Source of the DNA: Paracoccaceae bacterium
GTDB lineage: Bacteria > Pseudomonadota > Alphaproteobacteria > Rhodobacterales > Rhodobacteraceae
DNA length: 64,000 nucleotides
Direction: 5' to 3'
NCBI GenBank assembly: GCA_027492585.1
Contig: JAPUEK010000089.1
Location: forward strand, 95,434-159,433
Below are positions 17,682 to 25,852 of the stretch, in pieces (the stretch's first letter is position 1; each line of letters opens with the position of its first letter). A model generated the notes under the pieces. It was not told the DNA's origin, ran no database searches, and saw only the letters and a list, made by a program, of their open reading frames with translations. The translations under genes were made by a program, and so were the position numbers.

Positions 17682-18440
17682 TCAAGATTTCCGCAGCTTG
17701 GTCACGGCGGAGGGACGCTTTGCCTCATCCCGTGCGGGCGCGCAAGCCGGGCCGAGGGCGAAGGACCAGTCCACGCCCGCTTCGGTCAGCGCGCGGCAAC
17801 GGTCGGGGCGCAGGAGCGGCCCCAGAAAGGCCTGAGCGTCCAATTCCGCCGCCAGACCGGGCAGGGAGAGGAGCGCCCGCAGTCGCCGCGTGATCCGGTC
17901 ATGTCCGGCAAGAAGATGGGTGGCAAAGCGGGCGTCGAGCACGGCGATCCGCCACAGAAGCGGCAACAGGGCGAGATCGAGGGCTGAAACCGGGTGATCC
18001 GGGCCGAGAGGCTCCATCAGCGGCAGGAGGGCGGTCGTCACCTCCCGCAGCCGGAAGATCCCCAGATCCAGTTCGAACGGATCGCAGGCAATGCAGACCC
18101 CTTCGATCCGCTTGGCGAGAAGGGACGCCAGAGCCAGCCCGCGCTGATGGGCGCTGCGGGTCTGTGGGTCGGCGGGAAAAAGCGGCGGATCGGGGTGGCG
18201 TGCGCTCAGGGCCTCAAGGGCGGGGCCAAGACCGGGCAGGCTCTGCGCCCTGCCATCGGCAGCGACTGCCGTGAGGACGGTTTCCGCCCCCGCGCGGCGG
18301 TGATGCGGCGCGCGCAGGTGGCGCAAGGCCATGGCGAGCGATTGCCCGACCGGACAGAGCGGTGCCGCTGTCAGCACCAGATGCCCGGTGTGCAGGGTGG
18401 TGAAGGGTCCGGTCGGGCAACCGGGGCGGAGCATGATCAT
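17682..18440 (-). CDS. Putative glutathione S-transferase-like protein
   Basis: 252 residues. I see no certain family hit. The N-terminal third has a thioredoxin-like feel (HLVLTAAPLCPVGQSLAMAL, then PDPPLFPADPQTRSAHQ, which resembles the end of a GST N-domain), and the rest is all-helical as in GST C-domains. Start at 18440 overlaps the stop of the upstream gene (ATGA). It is encoded between a CMD-like gene and a serine acetyltransferase gene, so a thiol-related role is plausible. The normal GST Ser/Tyr/Cys active site cannot be assigned, apart from a Cys in PLCPVG. Confidence 0.45.
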   Translation of the reverse strand: MIMLRPGCPTGPFTTLHTGHLVLTAAPLCPVGQSLAMALRHLRAPHHRRAGAETVLTAVAADGRAQSLPGLGPALEALSARHPDPPLFPADPQTRSAHQRGLALASLLAKRIEGVCIACDPFELDLGIFRLREVTTALLPLMEPLGPDHPVSALDLALLPLLWRIAVLDARFATHLLAGHDRITRRLRALLSLPGLAAELDAQAFLGPLLRPDRCRALTEAGVDWSFALGPACAPARDEAKRPSAVTKLRKS

Positions 18441-18988
18441 TCTGCCGCCAGAACCGGATGGTCCTGCCCCACGATGCCAACCGAAAGTTGTGTCGCCAGC
18501 CTCACCACCCCGACGATCCGTTCGGTGATGCGGCGCGCGGCAAGGGGCAGGCGGGCAGAGGCCGCCTCGCCCGGATGGGTGAGCAGAAGATGGACATGCT
18601 CCAATGCCGCGGCGAGCGGTTCCCCGAGATCCGCGGGCGCGCGATAGGGCGGGCCGTCGAGATCGGCCGCCGTGAGCGGAGCCGGGGGGAAACGGCCATA
18701 GGGGCCGGGGCGGGAGGCACCATCGGCCTCCGCCTGCAGGAGGCGCGACAGGCGCGGATCGCCCAGCAGAGTCTCGAACCGGGCGCGGCTGACCGGCTCG
18801 CCAAGAAGGGCGGATGCAAAGACGGCAATGCTGCGCCGCTCGCTCACCGAAAGACCTTCGGGAGCTGCGGGCGAAAGCAGCACCTCAATCGCCGCCCTGA
18901 TACCGCGCGCAAGCCCGGTGTTCCGCGTCACGAGGCCCGCAATGCGTTCCGCATCGCCGGGTGCCGGAATCTGCGGCTGATAGGTCAT
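18437..18988 (-). CDS. CMD/AhpD-like domain protein (tentative)
   Basis: 183 residues from the ATG at 18988 (GAGGCAGAAG upstream). The central region (AIEVLLSPAAPEGLSVSERRSIAVFASALLGEPVSRARFETLLGD) and the C-terminal HVHLLLTHPGEA...ITERIVGVVRLATQLSVGIVG resemble the AhpD/carboxymuconolactone decarboxylase-like helical fold, Avi_7170-type subfamily. The redox CxxC of true AhpD is absent; the protein has no Cys. First gene of the operon with the GST-like and serine acetyltransferase genes. The assignment is from pattern memory and should be treated as weak. Confidence 0.45.
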   Translation of the reverse strand: MTYQPQIPAPGDAERIAGLVTRNTGLARGIRAAIEVLLSPAAPEGLSVSERRSIAVFASALLGEPVSRARFETLLGDPRLSRLLQAEADGASRPGPYGRFPPAPLTAADLDGPPYRAPADLGEPLAAALEHVHLLLTHPGEAASARLPLAARRITERIVGVVRLATQLSVGIVGQDHPVLAAE

Positions 18989-19159
18989 GGCTTCTGCCTC
19001 TCGTACCAAAGTCCTGAGACGAAGGTGACATGAGGCGTCGTTAATGTCGATAAAACAGGTCGTGCTTTTTCGCCGCTTGAGAGGGAAGAAGATTCCCCTT
19101 TCGGCCCGAAAACCGGCCCTTCCCTGCTGCGTATCGGGCCGGAGCAGAATCGGGCGCCC

Positions 19160-19597
19160 TCAAAGTGCCGTGACAGGCTCGCCGTGATGGTCATGGGCGC
19201 AATGGTCGTGGTTGCCCAAGACCTCGATCACCCGGCAATCGGCGATGGTCCCATGGGAGCATTGCACCAGCATCCGTTCCAGTTCCCCCCGTAGCGCCAG
19301 AAGCCGCGAGAGGCGGGCGTTCACCTCCCCCAACTGCCGCCGCGCGATCTCATCCGCCGCCGCGCAGGAGCGGTTCGGATCATCCGACAGGCCGAGAAGC
19401 TCGCGGATCGCCTCCAGCGGAAAGCCGAGATCGCGGGAATGGCGGATGAAGCTCAGCCGTTCCTGCACGGCCTTGCCGTAGAGCCGCTGGTTGCCGGTGC
19501 TCCGCTCCGGCTCCGGCAGAAGGCCGATCTGCTCGTAATAGCGGATGGTCGGGACCTTGACTCCGGTTGTTTCGGACAGCTTTCCGATGGTCAGCAT
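19160..19597 (-). CDS. MerR family heavy-metal-responsive regulator (ZntR/CadR/PbrR type)
   Basis: 145-residue activator. N-terminal MerR helix-turn-helix (TIGKLSETTGVKVPTIRYYEQIGLLPEPERSTGNQRLY), the long dimerisation helix, and three metal-ligand Cys positions: DPNRSCAAAD, LVQCSHGTIADC. A His/Cys-rich tail HDHCAHDHHGEP follows. This set is typical of Zn(II)/Cd(II)/Pb(II) sensors. It is divergent from the P-type ATPase gene, and a promoter with the over-long spacer characteristic of MerR control lies between them. Confidence 0.93.
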   Translation of the reverse strand: MLTIGKLSETTGVKVPTIRYYEQIGLLPEPERSTGNQRLYGKAVQERLSFIRHSRDLGFPLEAIRELLGLSDDPNRSCAAADEIARRQLGEVNARLSRLLALRGELERMLVQCSHGTIADCRVIEVLGNHDHCAHDHHGEPVTAL

Positions 19598-19609
19598 GGA
19601 AGATTCCTC

Positions 19610-19640
19610 TTGCAGCTATAGTTGCTAGAGCAATTAGGGT
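19610..19640 (+). promoter_or_regulatory. MerR-type promoter of the metal ATPase (19-bp spacer)
   Basis: TTGCAG (19610-19615), a 19-base spacer, then TAGGGT (19635-19640). The spacer contains the partial dyad TTGC-TAGA-GCAA. MerR-family activators untwist such long-spacer promoters when metal-loaded. The -10 match is poor, as expected for an activator-dependent promoter. Confidence 0.6.
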
Positions 19641-19702
19641 CCTGATTCGATGATGACAAGACCTGCGCCGCAAAGCCGCGCCGCAGGTCGGAGGAAGAGC
19701 GA

Positions 19703-21979
19703 ATGGCGACCAGAGAGAACAATCGGCAGGAATGGACCGTGACGGGCATGGATTGCGCCGCCTGCACGGTGAAAGTGGTGCGGGCGGTGGAAAAGCTGCC
19801 GGGGGTGAGCGACGTGAAGGTCGCGCTGATGACGGAGCGGCTGACGCTCGACCTCGCACCGGAGATCGACCGGGCGGCGGGGACAGAAGCGGTCGAGGCC
19901 GTGGTGCGGCAGCTTGGCTATGGCATCGCCCCACGCGGGCAAGAGGCGCCGCGCAAGAAGGGGCTCGTGCTGCCGGGGGCCGATCAGGCGCATGATCACG
20001 ATCACGACGACCATGACCACGATCATGACCACGATGCGGCGCCCGACCCCGGCCACGGCGCGCCCGGCCATGTTCATTCCCATGATGATCCGGCGGATCG
20101 CGGCAAACCCTGGTATCGGACGGCCAAGGGACAGCTCGTGCTGATGACCGGGGCGCTACTGGCGGTGGCCTGGGTTTTCGAGCTGCTCACCTCCTCCGAC
20201 CTCGGCTATTGGGCCTTCGTGACCGCCTGCGTGATCGGCGTGGCCCCGGTGGCGCGGCGGGCCTTTGCGGCGCTTCGGCTCGGCCAGCCCTTCACCATCG
20301 AAAGCCTGATGACCATTGCGGCCATTGGCGCACTGTTCATCGGGGCCGCACAGGAGGCGGCGCTTGTCGTCTTTCTCTTCGCTGTGGGCGAGGTGCTGGA
20401 GGGCCTGGCGGCCAACAAGGCGCGGGATGGAATCCGCGCGCTTGCCGGGCTGGTGCCGAAGACCGCCCTGCTGGAGGTGGAGGGCAAGACCCGCGAGGTT
20501 CCCGCCGAAACGCTGGAGATCGGCCAGATCGTCCTCATCCGCCCCGGAGACCGGGTTCCGGCGGATGGCGAGATCGTGGACGGCACTTCCGGCATCGACG
20601 AAAGCCCGGTGACGGGGGAAAGCGTGCCGAAGACCAAAGGGCCGGGGGCGGCGGTCTTTGCCGGCTCGATCAATGCCGAAGCGGTGTTGCGCGTACGGGT
20701 GACGAAGGAGGCTTCCGACAACACGATCAGCCGCATCGTCCGGCTGGTGGAGGAGGCGGAAGAGGCCCGCGCGCCCACCGAACGTTTCATCGACCGCTTT
20801 TCCCGCTGGTATATGCCGGCCATCACCGGGCTGGCGGCGCTTGTCGTTCTGGTGCCGCCGCTGGCGACCGGGGCGGATTGGGGAACCTGGGTCTATCGCG
20901 GGCTGGCGCTGCTGCTGATCGGCTGCCCCTGCGCGCTTGTCATCTCCGTTCCGGCCTCCATCGCTTCGGCGCTGTCCTCGGGGGCGAAGAAGGGCCTGCT
21001 GATGAAGGGCGGCGCGGTGATCGAGGCGGCGGCGAAGGTCACGCAGATCGCCTTCGACAAGACCGGCACGCTGACCCACGGCAAGCCCGCAGTGACGGAT
21101 CTCGTCCCCGCGCCGGGGGTGACCGAGGTGGAACTGCTGGCCGTGGCCGGTGGGGTGGAAACCGGGTCCAGCCACCCGCTCGCCCAGGCGATCCTGCGGC
21201 GGGTTGCGGCGGCGGAGGTGGCGGTGCTGCCGGCCCGCGCGGCGAAGGCCATTCCCGGCAAGGGGGTGGAGGCCGTGGTTGGGGGGGAGAAGGCCTGGGT
21301 TTCCTCCCCCCGCCACGCCGGTGAGGCGGGCGGCATCGCCTCCGAGGCGATCGGCATCGCGGCAAATCTGGAGGCGGAGGGCAAGACGGTGGTGGCCGTG
21401 TTCCGCGAAGGCCGGCCGCTTGGCCTGATCGCGTTGCGCGACGAGCCGCGCGGCGATGCGGCGGAGGCGGTGCGCCAGCTCAAGGCCATGGGGGTCGGCG
21501 CCACGGTGCTGACCGGAGACAACCCCCGCACCGCCGCCGCCATCGCGGGCGGTCTCGGCATGGAGTTCCGGGCGGAGATGATGCCGGAAGACAAGCTTGC
21601 CGTCATCCGCGAGATGGGGGCCAAGGGCGGGGTGATGATGATCGGCGACGGCATCAACGACGCGCCGGCGCTGAAACAGGCCGGGGTCGGGGTCGCCATG
21701 GGCTCGGGGACGGATGTGGCGCTGGAGACCGCCGATGCCGCGATCCTGCGCGACCGCGTGACCGATGTTCCCGCGCTGATCCGGCTTGCCCGCGCGACCA
21801 TGGGCAACATCCGCCAGAACATCACCGTGGCGCTCGGGTTGAAGCTGGTGTTCCTCGTGACCACGGTGCTGGGCATGACCGGGCTCTGGATCGCCATTCT
21901 GGCCGATACCGGGGCAACGGTTCTGGTCACGCTCAACGCGCTGCGGCTTTTGGGCTTCGATCCGGCGAAGGCACGGTAA
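19703..21979 (+). CDS. zntA: Zn(II)/Cd(II)/Pb(II)-translocating P1B-type ATPase
   Basis: 758-residue inner-membrane efflux pump. An N-terminal HMA domain has MDCAAC (Cys 18 and 21). A His/Asp-rich linker at about 97-133 (HDHDHDDHDHDHDHD) gives extra metal binding. Then eight spans with TGES in the actuator domain, the intramembrane CPC motif (GCPCALVIS, ~407), phosphorylation site DKTGTLTHG (~451), HP in SSHPLAQA, and GDGINDAPAL. CPC with the C-terminal DTGATVLVTLNALRLL is the P1B-2 (Zn/Cd/Pb) pattern. GGAGGAAG precedes the ATG. Controlled by the divergent MerR regulator. Confidence 0.94.
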   Translation: MATRENNRQEWTVTGMDCAACTVKVVRAVEKLPGVSDVKVALMTERLTLDLAPEIDRAAGTEAVEAVVRQLGYGIAPRGQEAPRKKGLVLPGADQAHDHDHDDHDHDHDHDAAPDPGHGAPGHVHSHDDPADRGKPWYRTAKGQLVLMTGALLAVAWVFELLTSSDLGYWAFVTACVIGVAPVARRAFAALRLGQPFTIESLMTIAAIGALFIGAAQEAALVVFLFAVGEVLEGLAANKARDGIRALAGLVPKTALLEVEGKTREVPAETLEIGQIVLIRPGDRVPADGEIVDGTSGIDESPVTGESVPKTKGPGAAVFAGSINAEAVLRVRVTKEASDNTISRIVRLVEEAEEARAPTERFIDRFSRWYMPAITGLAALVVLVPPLATGADWGTWVYRGLALLLIGCPCALVISVPASIASALSSGAKKGLLMKGGAVIEAAAKVTQIAFDKTGTLTHGKPAVTDLVPAPGVTEVELLAVAGGVETGSSHPLAQAILRRVAAAEVAVLPARAAKAIPGKGVEAVVGGEKAWVSSPRHAGEAGGIASEAIGIAANLEAEGKTVVAVFREGRPLGLIALRDEPRGDAAEAVRQLKAMGVGATVLTGDNPRTAAAIAGGLGMEFRAEMMPEDKLAVIREMGAKGGVMMIGDGINDAPALKQAGVGVAMGSGTDVALETADAAILRDRVTDVPALIRLARATMGNIRQNITVALGLKLVFLVTTVLGMTGLWIAILADTGATVLVTLNALRLLGFDPAKAR

Positions 21980-21990
21980 GAGGCCGGTCC

Positions 21991-22041
21991 CGGAGGGGTT
22001 TTGCCCCCTCCGTCCTGCCGCCGGTCGCTAGAACCGGCGGC
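21991..22041. terminator. Double hairpin between convergent zntA and amino-acid ABC genes
   Basis: Two stems lie between the convergent genes: CGGAGGGG with CCCCTCCG around TTTTGC (21991-22012, resembling the core of the REP-like repeat at 13008), and GCCGCCGGT with ACCGGCGGC (22017-22025 / 22033-22041). They probably end transcripts from both sides. Confidence 0.6.
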
Positions 22042-22092
22042 AATCCCGCAGGATATTCCCGACAGGAAATGGAGAGGGCGGCGCGCGCCGGT

Positions 22093-22890
22093 TCAGAGGA
22101 CGTGGGACAGGAAGGCCCGCGTCCTTTCCGACTGCGGATCGCGCAGCATGTCATGCGGATTGCCGGATTCCTCGACCACGCCGCCATCCATGAAGATCAA
22201 CTGCTCGCCGACTTCGCGGGCAAAGCCGATCTCATGGGTGACGACGACCATGGAAATGCCGCTTTGGGCAAGATCGCGCATCACTGCCAGCACCTCGCCC
22301 ACCAGTTCCGGGTCGAGCGCCGAGGTCGGCTCATCGAAGAGCAGCAGCTTGGGGTCCATCGCAAGGGCGCGGGCAATCGCCACGCGCTGTTGCTGGCCGC
22401 CGGAAAGCTGGCGCGGCCAGGCGTCGGCCTTGTGCGCCAGCCCGACCCGCTCCAGCAGCGCCATGGCGCGGTCCTTCGCCTCGGCCCGCGACTGGCCGCG
22501 CACCTGCATCGGCGCTTCCATCAGGTTTTCGAGCGCGGTCATATGGCCGAAGAGGTTGAAGTTCTGGAACACCATGCCGATGTCCGCGCGCCTGCGGCAC
22601 AGCTCGGCAGGGCGCACGACATGCAGCTTGCCGTCCACGAGGTCGTAGCCCACGAACTTGTCTTCGACCAGCAGAAGCCCGCCGCTGATCTCCTCCAGAT
22701 GGTTGATGCAGCGCAGGAAGGTGCTCTTGCCAGAGCCGGACGGCCCGATGATGCAGGAGACGGAGCCGGTCGGCACCTGCAGATCGACGCCCTTCAGCAC
22801 CTCGATCTTGCCGAAGCTTTTCCGCACCCCGCGGGCATAGACCATCATGTTCTCGGGGATGTTGAAATCCTGTTCCAGTTCGGTCGTCAT
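22093..22890 (-). CDS. Polar amino-acid ABC transporter ATP-binding protein
   Basis: 265-residue ATPase of the GlnQ/HisP class. Walker [41 protein letters not shown] (PAAT-family Q-loop), signature [17 protein letters not shown], Walker [21 protein letters not shown] and the switch His [14 protein letters not shown]. The ATG overlaps the permease stop (ATGA). The N-terminal extension before the first strand (about 15 residues) is a little longer than in GlnQ. Third gene of the binding protein-permease-ATPase operon. Confidence 0.94.
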   Translation of the reverse strand: MTTELEQDFNIPENMMVYARGVRKSFGKIEVLKGVDLQVPTGSVSCIIGPSGSGKSTFLRCINHLEEISGGLLLVEDKFVGYDLVDGKLHVVRPAELCRRRADIGMVFQNFNLFGHMTALENLMEAPMQVRGQSRAEAKDRAMALLERVGLAHKADAWPRQLSGGQQQRVAIARALAMDPKLLLFDEPTSALDPELVGEVLAVMRDLAQSGISMVVVTHEIGFAREVGEQLIFMDGGVVEESGNPHDMLRDPQSERTRAFLSHVL

Positions 22891-23816
22891 GCGCGCGCCC
22901 CCCGCGAAAAGCTGAACGCCCGGCGCAGGGCCGCGGTGAAGCCGCCGCCGCCGCGTGAATCGCTGCGGTTGAAGTGGGTTTCAAGGAAATGCTGGCCGAT
23001 CGACATGATCGTCACCATGGCGAGATACCAGAAGGCCACGACGATCAGCAGCGGGATGGTCTCGAAGGTGCGGGCATAGATGGTCTGCGCCGAGTAGAGC
23101 AGGTCATCCACCGCGATCACGGTCACGAGCGAGGTGGCCTTCATCAGGTTGATCGCCTCGTTTCCGGTCGGCGGCACGATGAAGCGCATCGCCTGCGGCA
23201 GCACGATCCGCCGCAGGATCTTGCCGCGCGACATGCCGAGAGTGGAGGCGGCTTCGGTCTGGCCGGGAGGGACGGAGGTGATGCCGGCCCGGATGATCTC
23301 GGCCATGTAGCCCGCCTCATGCAGCGACAGCGCCACCACGGCGGTCAGGAACGGGGTCATCACGTCATTGGTGCGGACTGAAAAGAGCGTGCCGAGGCCC
23401 GGAAGGCTCAGCGTGATCTGGGGCATGATGATGGCGAGGTTGAACCAGAAGATGAGCTGGATCAGCGCCGGGGCGCCGCGGAAGAACCAGATATAGGCAT
23501 TGGCGAAGACTTGCAGGATGCGGCTCGGCGACAGGCGCATGATGGCGATGATCGTGCCGATGATCGTGGCGAAGACCATGATCGTCACGGTCAGCAGCAG
23601 CGTGTTGCCCAACCCCTTCAGGATCGAGGGGTGGAACAGGTATTTCCCGACGATCGGCCAGCCGAAGGCCTGATTGGTGCCGATGGCCCAGCCGAGCAGG
23701 CCCAGGAACAGCAGCACGACGACGGTGCTGACCCAAAGCCCGATCCGGCGTGGCGGCACGACCTTCAGATCTTCGACCCGCAACCTGTGATGCGAGGCCT
23801 TCTGCGACTGGCTCAT
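22887..23816 (-). CDS. Polar amino-acid ABC transporter permease
   Basis: 309-residue inner-membrane subunit from the ATG at 23816 (GGAGAGAGACG upstream). PAAT permease hallmarks are [20 protein letters not shown] near the first domain spans, [33 protein letters not shown], and the EAA loop [28 protein letters not shown]. Only one permease gene is present, so it probably works as a homodimer, as in many GlnP-type systems. The C-terminus ([20 protein letters not shown]) is a Gly/Arg-rich cytoplasmic tail. Confidence 0.92.
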   Translation of the reverse strand: MSQSQKASHHRLRVEDLKVVPPRRIGLWVSTVVVLLFLGLLGWAIGTNQAFGWPIVGKYLFHPSILKGLGNTLLLTVTIMVFATIIGTIIAIMRLSPSRILQVFANAYIWFFRGAPALIQLIFWFNLAIIMPQITLSLPGLGTLFSVRTNDVMTPFLTAVVALSLHEAGYMAEIIRAGITSVPPGQTEAASTLGMSRGKILRRIVLPQAMRFIVPPTGNEAINLMKATSLVTVIAVDDLLYSAQTIYARTFETIPLLIVVAFWYLAMVTIMSIGQHFLETHFNRSDSRGGGGFTAALRRAFSFSRGARA

Positions 23817-23883
23817 CTTCGTCTCTCTCCGGAAAGGCAATGCCCGGCGGAACCGGGCATTGCCGGATTTCAGTGCGGCAGGA

Positions 23884-24723
23884 TCACTTCACGTCGTCGA
23901 GGCTGTCGACGATGAAGGCCTTGTCGATCATGGCGGAGCCGAGGCCGTATTTGTCCATGATGGCCTTGTAGCTGCCATCCGCGATCAGCGCGTTCAGCCC
24001 GGCTTCGAGCATCTTGGCGGTATCGGCATCGCCCTTCTTGACGGCGATGCCGAGCGGCGCCTCGTCATAAAGGCCCGGCAGAACGACCATCTGACCGCCC
24101 GAAGTCACTTCGAAATAGCCCGAGGCCGTGGCATCATCCATGCGGCCGTCGATCCGGTCCGAAAGCGCGGCCTGGATCACGTCCTTGCCTTCGAGGAAGA
24201 CCTTCTTGTCCAGAACCGGCTGGCCCTTGTCGGCGCAATCCGTGACCAGCTTGTCGATCAGGAAGTCCGACACCGTGCCGCCGATCACCCCGATGCGCTT
24301 GCCGCACAGCGGGGTATCGCCGGTGAAGCTGTCCTTCTTGTCGGGCGTGGTGGAGACCACGAGCCCCGATTTCAGGAACATCACGAAATCGACCTGCGCC
24401 AGACGCTCTTCGGTCGGAGAGAAGGTTTCCCATGCGATGCGGAAGCGGTCGGCGGCAAGGCCGGGGATCATCGAGGGGAAGGGCATCCGCGAGACTTCAA
24501 GCTCGGCGCCCATCAGCTTGGCGACGGCGGCGGCCAGCTCGATGTTCACGCCGACCTGCGCGCCCTGCTCGTCGATGAACTCGAAGGGCGCGTATTCCAG
24601 CGTGTTGGCGATGGTCAGCTTGCCGGTCGAGGCGACTTCCGGCGATTTCGGCACTTCCTGCGCGCCGGCAGCGGTCGCGGCCAGGACGAGCGCGGTCAGC
24701 GCGGTCGAGAGAATGGTTTTCAT
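23884..24723 (-). CDS. Polar amino-acid ABC transporter substrate-binding protein
   Basis: 279-residue SBP family 3 protein; the ATG at 24723 places a Sec signal peptide (MKTILSTALTALVLAATAAGAQ) at the N-terminus, so the longer in-frame extension was rejected. Features: GKLTIANTLEYAPFEFID, GVNIELAAAVAKLMGAE, an unusual ERLAQVDFVMFLKSGLVV, CGKRIGVIGGTVSDFLID and EAPLGIAVKKGDADTAKMLEAGL. Two Cys (CGKR and DCADKG) may form a disulfide. First gene of the operon. The usual ligands are Glu/Gln/Asp/His/Arg; no specific one can be called. Confidence 0.92.
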   Translation of the reverse strand: MKTILSTALTALVLAATAAGAQEVPKSPEVASTGKLTIANTLEYAPFEFIDEQGAQVGVNIELAAAVAKLMGAELEVSRMPFPSMIPGLAADRFRIAWETFSPTEERLAQVDFVMFLKSGLVVSTTPDKKDSFTGDTPLCGKRIGVIGGTVSDFLIDKLVTDCADKGQPVLDKKVFLEGKDVIQAALSDRIDGRMDDATASGYFEVTSGGQMVVLPGLYDEAPLGIAVKKGDADTAKMLEAGLNALIADGSYKAIMDKYGLGSAMIDKAFIVDSLDDVK

Positions 24724-24887
24724 CTTGCACTCCTGTCTGTTGGTCTGTCTGTTTCGGGCGATCTGTCGCCCCGTTCTGTTTGGTCTTGTCTCGGGCCGTT
24801 CGTTGGCATTGCCTGCAAGCACAGTGTTGTCTATTCCTTCTCCATAAATCAATATTTCAATATAACAAACTTCGGGAGTTTACGGCC

Positions 24888-25832
24888 ATGGCACCAAGAA
24901 AGATCATCATCGACACCGATCCGGGGCAGGACGACGCTTTCGCGCTGCTTTTCGCGCTCGGGGCGCCCGAGGAGCTGGAGGTCCTGGGGGTGACGACCGT
25001 AGGCGGCAACGTCCCGGTGGCGCGCACGACCCGCAATGCGCTGCAACTGGTGGAGCTGGCCGGGCGCGGCGAGGTGCCGGTCTATGCCGGATGCGAGCGC
25101 CCGATGCTGAAAAAGCTGAAGACCGCCGAATATGTCCATGGTGAATCGGGGATCGACGGCTGCACCCTGCCGGAGCCGAAGAACGCCGCGCAGGCCGAGC
25201 ATGCGGTGAACTGGATCGTGCGGACGATCATGGAGGCCCCGGAGGGAGAGATCACGGTCTGCACCCTCGGCCCGATGACCAACCTCGGCATGGCGATGGT
25301 GATGGAGCCGAAGATCATTCCCCGCATCCGCGAGGTGGTGCTGATGGGCGGCGGCTACTTCCAGGGCGGCAATGCCACCCCGGCGGCCGAGTTCAACATC
25401 TGGGTGGACCCGCAGGCGGCGAGCGTGGTCTTCGATTCGGGGGCGCCGGTCACGATGGCCTCCATCGACTGCACCTGGACCGCGATGATGACGCCCGCCT
25501 GGGTGCAATCGCTGAAGGCGCTCAAATCCGCCTCCGCCGAGGCGCTGATCGGCATGGCGGAATTCTACATGAGCTACGGCAGCCACAAGTTCGATACGCC
25601 GGATCGCCCGATCCATGATGCCTGCGTGCCGGGCTATCTGCTGGCGCCGGAGGCCTTCGCCTTCCGCCAGTGCAACGTGGTGATCGAGACCCGCAGCCCG
25701 GAGACGGAGGGCATGACGGTGGTGGACTGGTGGCACAACACCGGGCGGGAGAAGAACTGCAAGGTGCTGGGCAAGGTCGATGCCGACCGTTTCTTCGCCC
25801 GGATGTATCAGGCCTTCGCCACCCTTCCCTGA
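24888..25832 (+). CDS. Inosine-uridine-preferring nucleoside hydrolase family protein
   Basis: 314-residue N-ribosyl hydrolase. The Ca-binding Asp cluster is IIIDTDPGQDDAFALLF at the N-terminus, with EITVCTLGPMTNLGMAM, VVLMGGGYFQGGNATPAAEFNIWVDP and PIHDACVPGYLL (second Asp site). The ATG at 24888 has GGGAG nine bases upstream. It is divergent from the amino-acid ABC operon across an AT-rich 164-base region. Substrate range in this family covers purine and pyrimidine ribosides and cannot be narrowed here. Confidence 0.92.
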   Translation: MAPRKIIIDTDPGQDDAFALLFALGAPEELEVLGVTTVGGNVPVARTTRNALQLVELAGRGEVPVYAGCERPMLKKLKTAEYVHGESGIDGCTLPEPKNAAQAEHAVNWIVRTIMEAPEGEITVCTLGPMTNLGMAMVMEPKIIPRIREVVLMGGGYFQGGNATPAAEFNIWVDPQAASVVFDSGAPVTMASIDCTWTAMMTPAWVQSLKALKSASAEALIGMAEFYMSYGSHKFDTPDRPIHDACVPGYLLAPEAFAFRQCNVVIETRSPETEGMTVVDWWHNTGREKNCKVLGKVDADRFFARMYQAFATLP

Positions 25833-25852
25833 GGTCAGGACCGGGGGCGCCC

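Noticed and set aside
24735..24800. Repeated TCTGT words between the amino-acid ABC and nucleoside hydrolase genes, checked as a possible repeat array
   Set aside because: Irregular spacing and low complexity; no CRISPR-like repeat-spacer structure.
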